DNA of 64,000 bases from Ostrinia nubilalis. Lineage: Eukaryota > Arthropoda > Insecta > Lepidoptera > Crambidae. The position numbers and the translations under genes were made by a program. Every line of letters starts with the position of its first letter. Positions within the stretch are counted from its first letter, which is position 1. Positions 19,961-29,799 of this stretch are shown here, in pieces. The stretch lies in contig NW_026973573.1 of NCBI RefSeq assembly GCF_963855985.1, positions 62,001-126,000 of the forward strand, read 5' to 3'. Below the pieces are notes generated by a model that did not search any database, had not been told where the DNA came from, and saw only the letters and a program-made list of their open reading frames with translations.

Positions 19961-20141
19961 TTTATCTCAAGAACAAAATCATTTTGACATATTTCCATAC
20001 CTACAATTGGTGAAATATCAGCCCCAAAACAAATATCTTTCCTATGGCAGAATAAGAAACACCAAAAAATCCTTTATCAAAACAATGACACGTGTCGTAA
20101 GATGATTCAATGTTTAAAGTAGACACGCAGATATGAATTAA

Positions 20142-20350
20142 TTAATCTATCTATATAAATAAAAATGAATTGATATTCGTTAGTCTGATTAAAACTCGAG
20201 AACGGCTGGGCCGATTGAGCTGATTTTGGTTTTAAAATGTTTGTCGTAGTCCAGGGTAGGTCTAAACGGTGAGCAAATACGCGCGCGATATTGTTTTTCT
20301 GTAACAGACAAAATTCCACGCGAGCGAAGCCGCGGGCGGAAAGCTAGTAT
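20142..20350 (+). mobile_element. Short Helitron of the lepidopteran Lep1 type
   Basis: The sequence runs from TATCTATATAAATAAAAATG through CTCGAGAACGGCTGGGCCGA to the ending GCGAAGCCGCGGGCGGAAAG followed by CTAGT. The 3' hairpin just before CTAGT is the Helitron hallmark, and the body resembles the abundant Lep1-like family as I remember it. It is non-autonomous and nested in the Mutator-like element. Confidence 0.75.
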
Positions 20351-21224
20351 GTAATAGAAAGAGAGGTCAATAAGTCAAAATGACTAGCATGCAACTACTC
20401 GCGTATAAATTGTAATCACGCACTTATTACAATACATACATGATTAGTCCGTATGCGTACTGGCGATGTATATTTTGGAGGAAGATAATTGACCTAAGTC
20501 ACTACAAAGTATACGCGAGCAGTACGCAGCGTATGCGTATTGGTCGTGTATAGTTTGGAGGAGCTTAATAAAAAAAGTCATATCCAAACTATACTCGATT
20601 AGTTTCACACCCTTGCGTTCTGGCTATGTATAGAATGGAAAGACGCTGCGGTGTCCCGAGTACGAGTTCTATGAATAGCGCTCACTCAAAGATACCTGCA
20701 CAACCGTCCCGCGCAAGCGGTGAAACAGCTATGGCGCAAGCGCACGGCCCGCACGGTGAGGGATCGTCGATACCTACCTATAGGGACATTATAGTGAAGA
20801 CTCAGCCGGCGTGTAAGTTGACTCAAGGGAAATTAGACTCAGAATGTATACGCATTAGTGACGATTCTGACTTCCAGGCAGTTATACACAAAAAACGCAG
20901 CAAGCGAATAACCAATATGAGAGGAACGTTAGAAAACTGCAACAGAATACGAGTGGCGGAATCAACAAGTTGTATTTACGTCTCAAGATTTACAAAGGAT
21001 GTTTCTGAGGATGATATAAAATGCCATATTCGGGATATGGGCGAGGATTGCCGTAGTATACAGATGCTTAAGCAAAGCCGCGAGACAACGTTTAACTCGT
21101 TTAAAATTGAGATTCTCAGCAGTAAACTTGACAGGTTTCTGCGTGGGGATTTCTGGCCATCCGGGTTGGTGTTCAGGCGTTATAAGGAGCGTTACGTTTC
21201 TAACCGCACTACAAAACAACTGTA

Positions 21225-22535
21225 ATGAATAGTACACCACAATATAATAGTATAATAAATATAGCGACATTCAACTGTAAAAGTGTGAAGCGTTCAGTTG
21301 AATATGTACGTGAACTATGTAAGATAGTGGATGTAGTCGTCCTCCAGGAAACATGGTTGCTTCAGCATGACCTTGGCTTTGTCCAGAACATAGACCCTGA
21401 CTTTGGAGCATTCGCTAAGTCCTCGGTCGATAGTGGAGCTGGGGTGCTGCGTGGGAGACCATACGGGGGCCTGGCTATCCTATGGCGAACGTCAGTATGT
21501 AAAGAGGTAAAAATTATTAACTATACCTCAAATCGAATATCTGCTATAGAGGTTGGGAATGGAGAACGACGTTTCTTGATATTTAACATCTACATGCCTG
21601 TCGACGAAGAAGATAATCTGATTGAATTTACGGATATCCTGGCAAATATAAGTGCAATAATTGAGGAATGCGAAATTGAGGCAGCCTATATAATGGGAGA
21701 TTTCAATGCACACCCTGGATCTAGGTTTGGTGGCGAACTACTCTCGTTCTGTGCGGAACAATTGTGGACATGTGCGGATGTGGAATTTCTGGGTACCAAC
21801 TCGGAAACTTTTACATTCATCAGCGAGTCCCACGGGTCCAGAAGGTGGTTAGACCACTGCCTGGTTACGCAGTCTGCCTATGATACCGTGCAAAAAGTGA
21901 ATATTATGTGTGATGTGCAGTGGTCGGACCACTTCCCTTTGATTTTATCATGTAATGTGACTGGTTTGCCTGTGATATGTAATAGTAATGATATGCCAAA
22001 ATACGATAACAATAATAGAAAGGGTATAATATGGGGTCGTAGAAATATTGACCAAATTAATGAGTATGGGGAATACTGTTTTAAGCATTTTAATGAATTA
22101 AAGTCAGTTTCTAGTCACAAAAATGATATATTTAAAAACATTGATTATTTATACAGTAATATAGTCTCTATTTTACAGGAAGCTTCAATTTCCTCTTCGC
22201 GCTCCGGTGGTAGGACTAGCCGTGGGCAGGTCACCGGGTGGAACTACCACGTTAGTGGTTTGCACTATAGGGCTAGGACATGTTTCAGGGAATGGCTGGA
22301 GTGTGGTAAGCCTACGAGCGGTATTTTATACGATAATATGCGTGAAACTCGAAAATCTTTTAAGAATAAATTAAAGTGGTGTCAGGAAAATCAGGAGTCT
22401 ATAAAAATGAATATAATAACTATGCACAGGGCTAATAAAAACTTTATTAAATTTTGGCGCGCGACCAAATCTACCGAGCATAAACAAAGACTTCCCAATA
22501 ATGTAAACAATGTCAGTGATCCTGTGGCTATCGCC
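21225..22535 (+). pseudogene. Non-LTR ORF2, endonuclease half only
   Basis: The frame starts MNSTPQYNSI and carries an apurinic-type endonuclease: IATFNCKSVK, LQETWLL, YIMGDFNAHPGS (Asp/Asn metal site), RRWLDHCLV and QWSDHFPLILS (terminal Asp-His). The linker continues to about NNVNNVSDPVAIA, then the sequence changes and the frame ends at 22673 in unrelated residues. No RT motif remains, so it cannot act alone. Confidence 0.82.
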
Positions 22536-22691
22536 AGGCCTGTCTCACTCCGCGCGGTACATCCGATAATTACCTACAGCGAAGCGCCCCGCCGGCGGGT
22601 ATTATATCAGTCGAGTGTCACGCGCGCGCCCGTCAGGACGCTGGTGCGTTGTAGTATGATTATAATTCTATGATCGAAGTATTATTTAAAA

Positions 22692-22800
22692 ATGGACATG
22701 ATGAGAAAAAAATATTGTGCGGCGTTCGGGTGTTTAAATTCGAAAAGAAATCTACCGGATTTATCTTTTTTTTTCGCTTCCCAAAGATGCTGAAAGGTAT
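22692..22800 (+). pseudogene. THAP-domain exon fragment
   Basis: The frame from ATG at 22692 reads KKYCAAFGCLNSKRNLPD then LSFFFRFPK, the first half of a THAP zinc domain (Cys-x4-Cys, then FFRFPK). After Pro-Lys the frame departs from the usual DxER continuation by one nucleotide, and a GGTATGT donor-like site follows. It may be a decayed exon of a host THAP gene or of a P-element-like transposase. I see no further exons nearby. Confidence 0.5.
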
Positions 22801-22884
22801 GTTGGCCATGTAGGTAATCAATAATTCTTAGGATAGTATAGGAACCTAACCTACTATGACTACTGCTCAGAATGCGTTCGTTCG

Positions 22885-22940
22885 TTTCAGCCAAATGACG
22901 TCCACTGCTGGACAAAGGCCTTTCCCAAGGTTTTCCATAA
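22885..22940 (-). repeat. Antisense non-LTR 3' fragment
   Basis: The plus strand AAATGACGTCCACTGCTGGA followed by AAAGGCCTTTCCCAAGG resembles the reverse complement of the C-terminal coding tail of RTE-like non-LTR elements that is scattered through lepidopteran genomes. It is too short to classify further. Confidence 0.5.
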
Positions 22941-24011
22941 TGAATGCATACTTACCTACATATACGTACCTCATTACAAATAAGTAGATTAATTATTTTT
23001 TCACTAGACAGCAACCCTAACAGCGTAAGAAGAGTTCAGAGGCACGCGATAGAAAGAGACAAAACTTGTAGGTGAATAAAATTGTAGGTACGTAGTGCTG
23101 TGCGAGCTGAATTCATTTAATTAAATTAAATTAATTAAATTCATTTAAAATGCCGGCATCTGATCCTACACAAAGGAGTGCAATTTCTGTTGCTACTATT
23201 ATGTATTCTGTGCTTTGACCTTCAATATCTCCTAAACCACAAGTTTCCCAGGTATGGTCCCAAAGAAAAAAATGATCCTCATGATGTGGAGAATAAGTAG
23301 CCTTCGGCTTCGGGATAGGTTTTTTTACACCCGTTATCTTTCTTATGTCTTAAAGATTAACGTAGATACTAGTTTTATTGAATTTTCTACAACAGTACTG
23401 ATCCTCATTAAGATCGAACTTCACTTCAGGTAAGTTCGTTTGATCATTCAATTATCCTGTCTTCGTCTTCTAGATTTATTTCTTACTATGTAGATGTTTA
23501 GAGAAATGATCTATGTTGCGAATAGAAAAGGAAAACAACATGATTTAATAGTTAATCATATTTTTATTAAATTTGAAAAACAATAAATATAACCACATTT
23601 CTGACTTCATAATATTGTAAACAATTGAGATCATTTAACAAAAGAAAAAATATTGTTATTAAATACATCTTTTTTAATCTTTTAATTTGTAATATCTGAA
23701 CACTAAGATAATGAACTTAATAAAGGATGATGGGCACAAATGTATGGAAAGTGGTACCCGCTCCAATAGCCATAACCAATATATATTTCAAAAGGCCTTT
23801 AGATGTAGAAAAATGTCTGCTATGGGGCCAGTTCTAATTCACGTTTTGAAAGCAGTAATTCCACTAAGTATTATATGAAAGTATAACACAATCATCCATG
23901 TATACGAGTATGTACTATGACTAGAATCTATTAATGTAACTAAAATAAACATTGAAAAGGCAAGGATTATACCTACGATGAACTACCCAAGCCATTAGCC
24001 CTTTATTCGCT
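22941..24011. other. Unassigned AT-rich stretch
   Basis: There is no convincing ORF or structured repeat. A short AT palindrome lies at about 23112-23148 (TTCATTTAATTAAATTAAAT and its inverse). I see no sign of a host exon. Confidence 0.3.
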
Positions 24012-24215
24012 TTCATCATCATCATCATCATCATTGTAACCATAGGACGTCTAGTTGAACATAGGCCTCTCCAATGATTTCCACAATGGCCGGTTGGTGG
24101 CGGCCCGCATCCAGTGCCTTCCCACTACCACAAAATATAATTATATTTTGTGCCGCTACCTTTATGAGGTCGTCGGTCCATCTTGTGGGTGGACTTATTG
24201 GGTCTTGTGGGTTTA
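24012..24215 (-). repeat. TCA microsatellite and antisense RTE-like 3' end
   Basis: A (TCA)n run (about 24014-24035) is followed by ACGTCTAGTTGAACATAGGC then CTCTCCAATGATTTCCAC. Read on the minus strand this encodes RWTDDLIKVA...GEAYVQLDVLW, the C-terminal tail of an RTE-like reverse transcriptase ORF. The microsatellite would be the 3' tail of the fragment. Confidence 0.65.
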
Positions 24216-24514
24216 TTCGCTTTAGCAACCCATAATAAAACCCTTAAGAAGTAATAAAACTCCAACTCTTTTATTAATAAAAGTTACACCCTAGTTGAAC
24301 TCTGGCTTAAATTGTCATTTGGTATGGAAATGTCATTTTAATCCAAGGTTCATCCTAGGTGCTATAACTTTTTATTAATAAGGGGGTAGTAGTTCTTCAA
24401 ATAAAAACATTTATTTCACAATTATCCCTATCAATAATTATAGAGTTAAGGAAGGATGCCTCGCATAACCTAAGTACCATACGATGGACACGTAGTTATG
24501 ATACTTCGGTTACA

Positions 24515-24780
24515 CAAAAAGTATGTTTATCTTCGAACGCAACCAGATCTGAGGCTGGTGGCCATAGTAAATGTTGTTCGTCTTGGTAAGACCTTTCAAA
24601 TGACACTACAAACATAACCATTGGAGCCGGGTACCATTTTGCAAAAAAGTGTGTTTATCTTCGAACACAACCAGATCTGAGGCTGGTGGCCATAGTAAAA
24701 GTTGTTCGTCTTGGTAGGTAAGACCTTTCAAACGACACTAGAAGCATATCTATTGGAACCGGGTACCATTTTGCCCATTG
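24515..24780. repeat. Tandem duplication, about 130-bp unit, two copies
   Basis: The two copies share TGTTTATCTTCGAAC, CAACCAGATCTGAGGCTGGT and GCCATAGTAAA, and both end near CCGGGTACCATTTTGC. They differ by several substitutions and a small GGTA insertion, so the duplication is not recent. No coding sense is seen in either strand. Confidence 0.8.
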
Positions 24781-24784
24781 TCCT

Positions 24785-25005
24785 TTATAGATGTGTCAAC
24801 AATCGGTCTATTATAGAAATTGGCAAAAACGGCTGATTGTGCTGACCAACCAGCACTCTTCCTTATGGTGTCTACATTCAAACCAACACGAAATGCCGCG
24901 GAAGTTGAAGCGTGCCTCGTGCTATGGGCCCCGAAAACCGAAGTATCAATCCCGCAATCGCAAACAGTTTTGCTTTATCCAGCGCCCAATCGTTTGAGAT
25001 GAAGC
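24785..25005 (-). pseudogene. Tyrosine recombinase, C-terminal fragment
   Basis: The minus-strand translation includes FGAHSTRHASTSAA (the His-x-x-Arg box), then AGWSAQSAVFANFYNRP with the nucleophilic Tyr. These are hallmarks of DIRS/Crypton/PAT-type tyrosine recombinases of mobile elements. One stop lies upstream in the same frame. It is separated from an N-terminal piece (25646-25909) by an inverted-duplication block. Confidence 0.75.
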
Positions 25006-25207
25006 AGCCTTATGCGGTTTTTAAAAAGTTAAGATAAGGAGTTCTTCCGTATTTCTGAGAACTGATGTTGCTTCTACATATTTCTGCAAGACTACAGCTG
25101 GGCATATTCCCGGCCTTTGATTAAAACATGGGAGATTAAGGATAGGTCGGGACCTACCAATTGCAGAGGTTTTAATCAAATTAGTTATTGGGATTATTAG
25201 TCGATCG

Positions 25208-25702
25208 ATGATCTCACTCGATTATTTCTAAACTATACAAGATATCGAAAAAGTGATTACTGATCCTGAAAGTGCTTCACTCTTTAAAACGATATCAGTA
25301 ATAGGTTACACAATTAACTGGATCTATCCGAAAATTCAATGTTTTCAGCCTCCATACTAAATGTATGGCACTATGCCAGCCACATAATATTAGAAGTGTT
25401 AATTTTTTTATTTTAAATAATAAACACTTAAAATTAACTCGTAAATTGCATTCTTATTTAAAATTATTCATGGAAAACATTGGTTTTAAGCTTTACTTGC
25501 TATAATATTATCGAGACATGAGTGCCATGACTGTGGCAGTACTAAATGTATGGAAGCTGGAAACATTGAATTTTCGGATAGATCCAGTTTATTTTATAAC
25601 TTATTATTGGCACCGTTGGATAAAACTCGTGAAGCACTTTCAGGATCAGTAACCAGTTTTTGGATATCTTGTATAGTTTAGAAATAATCGAGTGAGATCA
25701 CT
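25208..25702. repeat. Inverted repeat interrupting a tyrosine recombinase
   Basis: The left arm (about 25208-25380) and right arm (about 25550-25702) are reverse complements over GATCTCACTCGATTATTTCT, CTGATCCTGAAAGTGCTTCAC and TGGATCTATCCGAAAATTCA. The outer part of the right arm belongs to the recombinase ORF, so the left arm is a duplicated inverted copy. The spacer holds an unassigned AT-rich segment. It is a possible hairpin-RNA source. Confidence 0.75.
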
Positions 25703-25909
25703 TATCGTTTCCACCCTGTATGTTTTTATATCTTTCAAATTTATTAGTGAGAGTGTTTGAGTTCTTTGCCCACTAGCTAATGCTAACAACATCACCAGTT
25801 TTTTACTTAACATAGCCAAATTGATTTGATCATTGTACATTTGTTCTAAGTAATTTAGCACAATATTTGGGTTCCACGTAATATTATAACGAGGAAACAC
25901 GGGCTTCAA
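25646..25909 (-). pseudogene. Tyrosine recombinase, N-terminal fragment
   Basis: Eighty-seven residues with NPNIVLNYLEQMYNDQINLA and KLVMLLALASGQRTQTLSLI, the core-binding to catalytic transition in which the Arg of SGQR is the first catalytic Arg. It ends in the inverted repeat. With the piece at 24785-25005 it represents one broken recombinase whose middle is missing. Confidence 0.72.
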
Positions 25910-26197
25910 CTTAAAAATGCCTTTAAAAAACCGTTTTAAATTTTGATTTCCTGTTTGAGTTTGAGTTTCTTTTTCCTTTTTTTTTTCGGCGGTAGGCGTA
26001 AAAGTGGTTAACAGCTCTCTCTCAGATTACAATTGTTTAAAAATAGTTAAAAGTTGAATAGTTACCTTTATATAGTGTGATCTAACTCAAAGGGCACTAA
26101 TTTAAACCCCCTATCATTTGCATCACTTTATATGCTGTGATTACCACTACACTGCACCTGTCACCGGCTCTCATCACTTCTTATCAACTACACCAAC

Positions 26198-26974
26198 ATG
26201 TCCACCTTGGCTGATGTACACCAGTTGCAGACATCACTGGAAGAATCTTTACACAAGCGCATGAGTGAGTTTGAAGCACAGTTTAAGCAATCGGCATCGG
26301 AGCCGACTACACTCGGACAGCTATATTCCGAGTTCTGGGCTTTCAAGGAGAGTGTTGTCGGAATTGTGCAGCTCCTGCGCTCACAGATTGCGGAGCTTTC
26401 ACGTGCCACAGATGCTCTGGAGATGCGCCATCGCAGGAAAAATCTTCTATTTGGTGGAATCCCCGAGGACACGAAGGAGGATGCCCCTGCGGTCATTTGT
26501 GACATACTGAGGTCCCGCTTTAACATGCCTGATGTGACCAAATCAGTATTGAAGGCATGCCATCGACTAGGATCCAACAGAGAAGGCAGGCCACGTCCAA
26601 TTCTGGTGCGGTTCACTGATCACACTACAAAATCCGCAGTTTGGAAGAAGAAGACTGCGCTAAAAGGTACTCCCACTGTCATCTCGGAGTTCCTCACGCG
26701 CAGTCGACAGACTCTATTCTTGGAGGCACGCAGAAGATACGGCATGACGAACGTCTGGACACTGGACGGCAACATTTATGCAAAGTTGGCCGACGGGAAG
26801 CGCTGCCATATTACATCCCTAGGCGATCTGGACCCGACAGCCAACGTTAAGCATCCTGTGCCTGCAGCTAAGGAAGGTTGGTCGGCACCGGCAGCTAGAT
26901 CCGCATCCTCGACATCAACTTCGAGCTCTTCCACTAAAATCATTGGAACTCGTAGGCAGGCCGCAAGGAAGTGA
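26198..26974 (+). CDS. Non-LTR ORF1 of L1/Transposase_22 type
   Basis: This 258-residue protein starts MSTLADVHQL with a coiled-coil-like N-terminus. Its middle domain (MRHRRKNLLFGGIPEDTKED) and RPILVRFTDHTTKSAVWKK have the look of the RRM-plus-CTD of L1-type ORF1 proteins, which bind element RNA. The C-terminus is Ser/Thr-rich. The ORF is intact, but no ORF2 follows because Gypsy A is inserted about 460 bp downstream. Confidence 0.75.
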   Translation: MSTLADVHQLQTSLEESLHKRMSEFEAQFKQSASEPTTLGQLYSEFWAFKESVVGIVQLLRSQIAELSRATDALEMRHRRKNLLFGGIPEDTKEDAPAVICDILRSRFNMPDVTKSVLKACHRLGSNREGRPRPILVRFTDHTTKSAVWKKKTALKGTPTVISEFLTRSRQTLFLEARRRYGMTNVWTLDGNIYAKLADGKRCHITSLGDLDPTANVKHPVPAAKEGWSAPAARSASSTSTSSSSTKIIGTRRQAARK

Positions 26975-27435
26975 CGTAGTGCTAGTTTTACTTATTCGTG
27001 TCCCATGTCACGTCCTTAGTTTTGTTACAATTAGTTGAAATCCACGAAGGTAACGTTGAAATAACTTTTTTTTATTGTTTTGAATATAATAGTGCTGGTT
27101 TAACCTCAATTTCACGATGACACTCTAATTGTCAATGTCAGATTTCTTTTTTTTTCTCTCTCTAACTTGTTCGATTCCTTCGCAGTGGATTTTGCACGTT
27201 GGGGCAAAGGCGTTACGCCATACAGCCAGTCAGTGTTTCTATTAAACTAAATTTTTTATTTTTTGTTTTGTTAAATTCTTTTCTCGCTTTCGTTTTTTCT
27301 TTCTTTGTTTTGTTTGTAAACATGTTATATTTTATTAATTCATGTTCTCAACAGTTCTGCTGGTGGGTGTTGCAGTGTGGCTTTAGTCAAATTATTAATT
27401 ATCGCGTTTTTAGTTTTTTTTTATGTCATATATAT
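26975..27435 (+). other. T-rich sequence between ORF1 and Gypsy A
   Basis: This is probably the ORF1-ORF2 spacer or 3' region of the non-LTR element. It is rich in T runs (27240-27330). No ORF2 start is recognised before the Gypsy LTR at 27436. Confidence 0.4.
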
Positions 27436-28122
27436 TGTTAGAAGTGGGTTCATGAAATAAAAGTAGCAGCGTTTCGGTGAGATGTTTACTCTTCCAATTG
27501 ACATGAACAACTGAACTACTATCTCGACTTAGAGCTATAATGTTAACACAGGTGGCAACCGACTCGTAATGGCGGCGTACTAAAGTACAGGTGGCGCCAC
27601 TAGAACAACTTCCGTTTTAGAAATAAATTAAAAATAATATTTACTGCCACTGGAAACACAATTCAAAATTACAATAATTATAAGTTAATTTCCAGTGCCA
27701 ATAAATATTTTACACTATTTGCCTATTGTAACGGAAACGTGCTCAATGTTCGTGTTTCCGGTTAAATTAAATAAATCAATTAATTAATCAAATCAAATAC
27801 TAATATTTATAACATGCTAGCTTAAAATATATTAAATTATGACTATCACTCGGCATTTCCTGACAAATATTACGACCTCGTAATTACAAGAACAATTTAA
27901 TAGAAAAAATAATAATTAAGTTTTAATTGAACAGTAACTGAGTAACAGTTTGTTTTTCTTACATTAGAGTAAAAACAAAATATTTCTTGAATAACATTAA
28001 TTCTTAGTATCGGGAACACACCCATAATTTAAAAAAAATCTTTTTCTTAAATTTTAATGATAATCATTATTTTAGAATCGGGAACACACCCATATTATTT
28101 TTTTTATTCTTACATGACACAC
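27436..28122 (-). repeat. Gypsy A 3' LTR
   Basis: It matches the right LTR from 33562 for about 400 bp, apart from a segment of roughly 30 bp present only in the right copy. The inner end is placed at ACA before CCTTTTTTTTTT (from 28123), which on the minus strand is a polypurine tract followed by TGTG. Repeats of GGGAACACACCC (near 28012, 28080 and 28168) straddle this end, so it could lie slightly elsewhere. Confidence 0.6.
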
Positions 28123-28317
28123 CTTTTTTTTTTATTATTATTATTTAGGGACACACCCGTATATTTCGGGAACACACCCATTTTGCCATTATGCATATTA
28201 TTACAATTTTTATTAGGTATATCAGGCTTCTATTAATAATAATTATATTTTAACAGTAATTTAACACATGCTTATTGAACTAGATAAAATTATAATAGAA
28301 AATATAACAATGTCTTA

Positions 28318-29250
28318 TTAACTTTCACTATCATCAGATACATCCTCATCACTTATTGTTTGTACTTTAAACTTTTTCATTTTGTCACATGCAATGACAT
28401 TGTTGTATTTTCTACCTTTTTTGTTCAGAGAGATAACTCTGTATCTATCATTATCTAATATTTTTACAACTTTATAAGGGCCAGCATATTTATCCACAAG
28501 TTTTCCACTAGTTAACCCTTTTTTAATAACTCTTCTTTGAACCTGAACTAAGTCTCCTACTTGATACTTAATACTAGGGATCCTATTTTTATCGTATCTA
28601 TCTTTCGCCTTTTTGGCTGATTGAATCGTATTACTTTTGGCTTGAGCTCGTAGGTTAGGTAAATTCGGGACAGTTGCAAAACGATTTGGAACATCTATTT
28701 CGAAACGCGGTTTATACCCATAAAGTAATTCATACGGACTTTTAAGTGTCGTACTATTAATAGTTGTGTTGATGCCACGTTCAACTTGTGGTACGAATTG
28801 TTCCCAGTCACTATCATTTTCGCCTGTATAAGCAATCAGTGATTGGAGAACGGTACGGTTGTACCGTTCTACTTGACCGTTGGCACGAGGACAAGCTACA
28901 GCGTTTAAAATATGTCGAATTTGTTTTGATTTGCAATAATCGTGAAAATGGTGGCTCGTGAATGCCTTGCCTCTGTCAGTAATTATACGTTCAGGTAAAC
29001 CAAAAATTCGAATGAGTAAATTCATCGTTGTTATGACATGGGAAGTGCTTGTGTCAGGTACTGGTTGAAGCCACGTGAATTTAGTAAATGCGTCTACTAT
29101 AACTAGCAGATACGTGTTTTTGTTTTTGGATAAACAAAATGGACCTAAATGGTCGAGATGCCATGTTTGCCAAGGAATATTTCCTTTATCAATAGGGTTT
29201 AGAAATCCACGACGCTTGTTGGTGTCTTTGCAAATTGACAAGAAATACAA
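28318..29250 (-). pseudogene. Gypsy A integrase
   Basis: The retroviral-type integrase core has HLDHLGPF (first Asp), IITDRGKAFTS (second Asp) and CPRANGQVERYNRT (Glu). A C-terminal QVGDLVQVQRRV segment with KYAGPYKVVKIL follows, as in insect Gypsy elements. The N-terminal zinc region is interrupted by the MITE at 29265-29789, so this piece is separated from the rest of pol. Confidence 0.88.
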
Positions 29251-29264
29251 CTTCGTACAAAAGA

Positions 29265-29789
29265 CAATGCCGGAAATTGGCGTCTTTTTTTTTTCGCGCG
29301 GCCATCGACCATACCTTGTTTTTTGATTACAAAATAGTGTAATAAACCAAACTTACTATGACATGTATACCTCTAAACTCAGTCTGAACTGAGTTACGAG
29401 CAATAGAAGTTTAATGATTTTACATACTAGATTTGCTTTTTGCGGGTAAGTTTTGTAAGAAATTGAAACAAAATAGTGACATTGTATGTGTAAACAAACA
29501 ATACCATCCATTTAAGGCTCCAGACATCAGTATGGAGCAGAATCAGCGCAATAAAAAAATAGCGCAATATTTTGTTGCAATTTCTTACAAAACTTGCGCG
29601 CAAAAAGCAAATCTAGTATGTAAAATCATCAAACTTCTAATGCTCGTAACTCAGTTCAGACTGAGTTTAGAGGTATACATGCTGTAGTAAGTTTGGTTTA
29701 TTACACTATTTTGTAATCAAAAAACAAAGTTTGGTCGATGGCCGCTCGAAAAAAAAAAGACGCCACCTTCCATACAAAATCTGGCATTG
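29265..29789. mobile_element. Palindromic MITE in Gypsy A
   Basis: Nearly the whole 525 bp is an inverted repeat with arms of about 200 bp, including GCGGCCATCGACCA, AAAATAGTGTAATAAACCAA and CTCAGTCTGAACTGAGTTAC with inverse copies. The tips are CAATGCCGG and CTGGCATTG. There is no coding capacity. The target duplication is unclear; TTCGTACAAA and TTCGATACAAA flank the element imperfectly. Confidence 0.75.
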
Positions 29790-29799
29790 CCATTTCGAT

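Larger units (their letters stand above)
19217..20646. mobile_element. Non-autonomous Mutator-like DNA transposon
   Basis: The terminal inverted repeats start GCGTCTTTCC and include TTCTATACATGGCCAGAACGC-like sequence (19217-19248 and 20615-20646). The flanking 9-bp direct repeat TGCGGTGTC (19208-19216 and 20647-20655) suits a Mutator-like element. A subterminal block with TCGTGTATAGTTTGGAGGAG occurs near both ends (about 19329 and 20544). There is no transposase. It carries a SINE and a Helitron fragment. Confidence 0.75.
18686..21225 (+). pseudogene. Non-LTR ORF1, split by a DNA transposon
   Basis: The first part (18686-19216) is Lys-rich with a predicted coiled coil (KDMTQLKTELNLLRDSL). 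The second part (20647-21225) contains an RRM-like segment (CIYVSRFTKDVSEDDIK). Between them lies a 1.43-kb element flanked by TGCGGTGTC on both sides. The duplication is in the same codon phase on both sides (Cys-Gly-Val), so the ORF was intact before the insertion. ORF1 proteins of this class bind the element RNA. Confidence 0.75.
18575..22535 (+). mobile_element. Non-LTR retrotransposon, 5' part only
   Basis: It contains a GC-rich 5' leader, ORF1 and the endonuclease half of ORF2, then stops at about 22535. Loss of the 3' half is the reverse of the usual 5' truncation, so a later deletion or rearrangement is likely. It sits in the RT of the broken Gypsy element. A fragment with the RT of what looks like the same family lies at 56969-58440. 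Confidence 0.75.

Noticed and set aside
24785..25909. Complete functional Crypton or DIRS element
   Set aside because: Only two recombinase fragments remain, with a stop and a missing middle; no RT or element ends were recognised.
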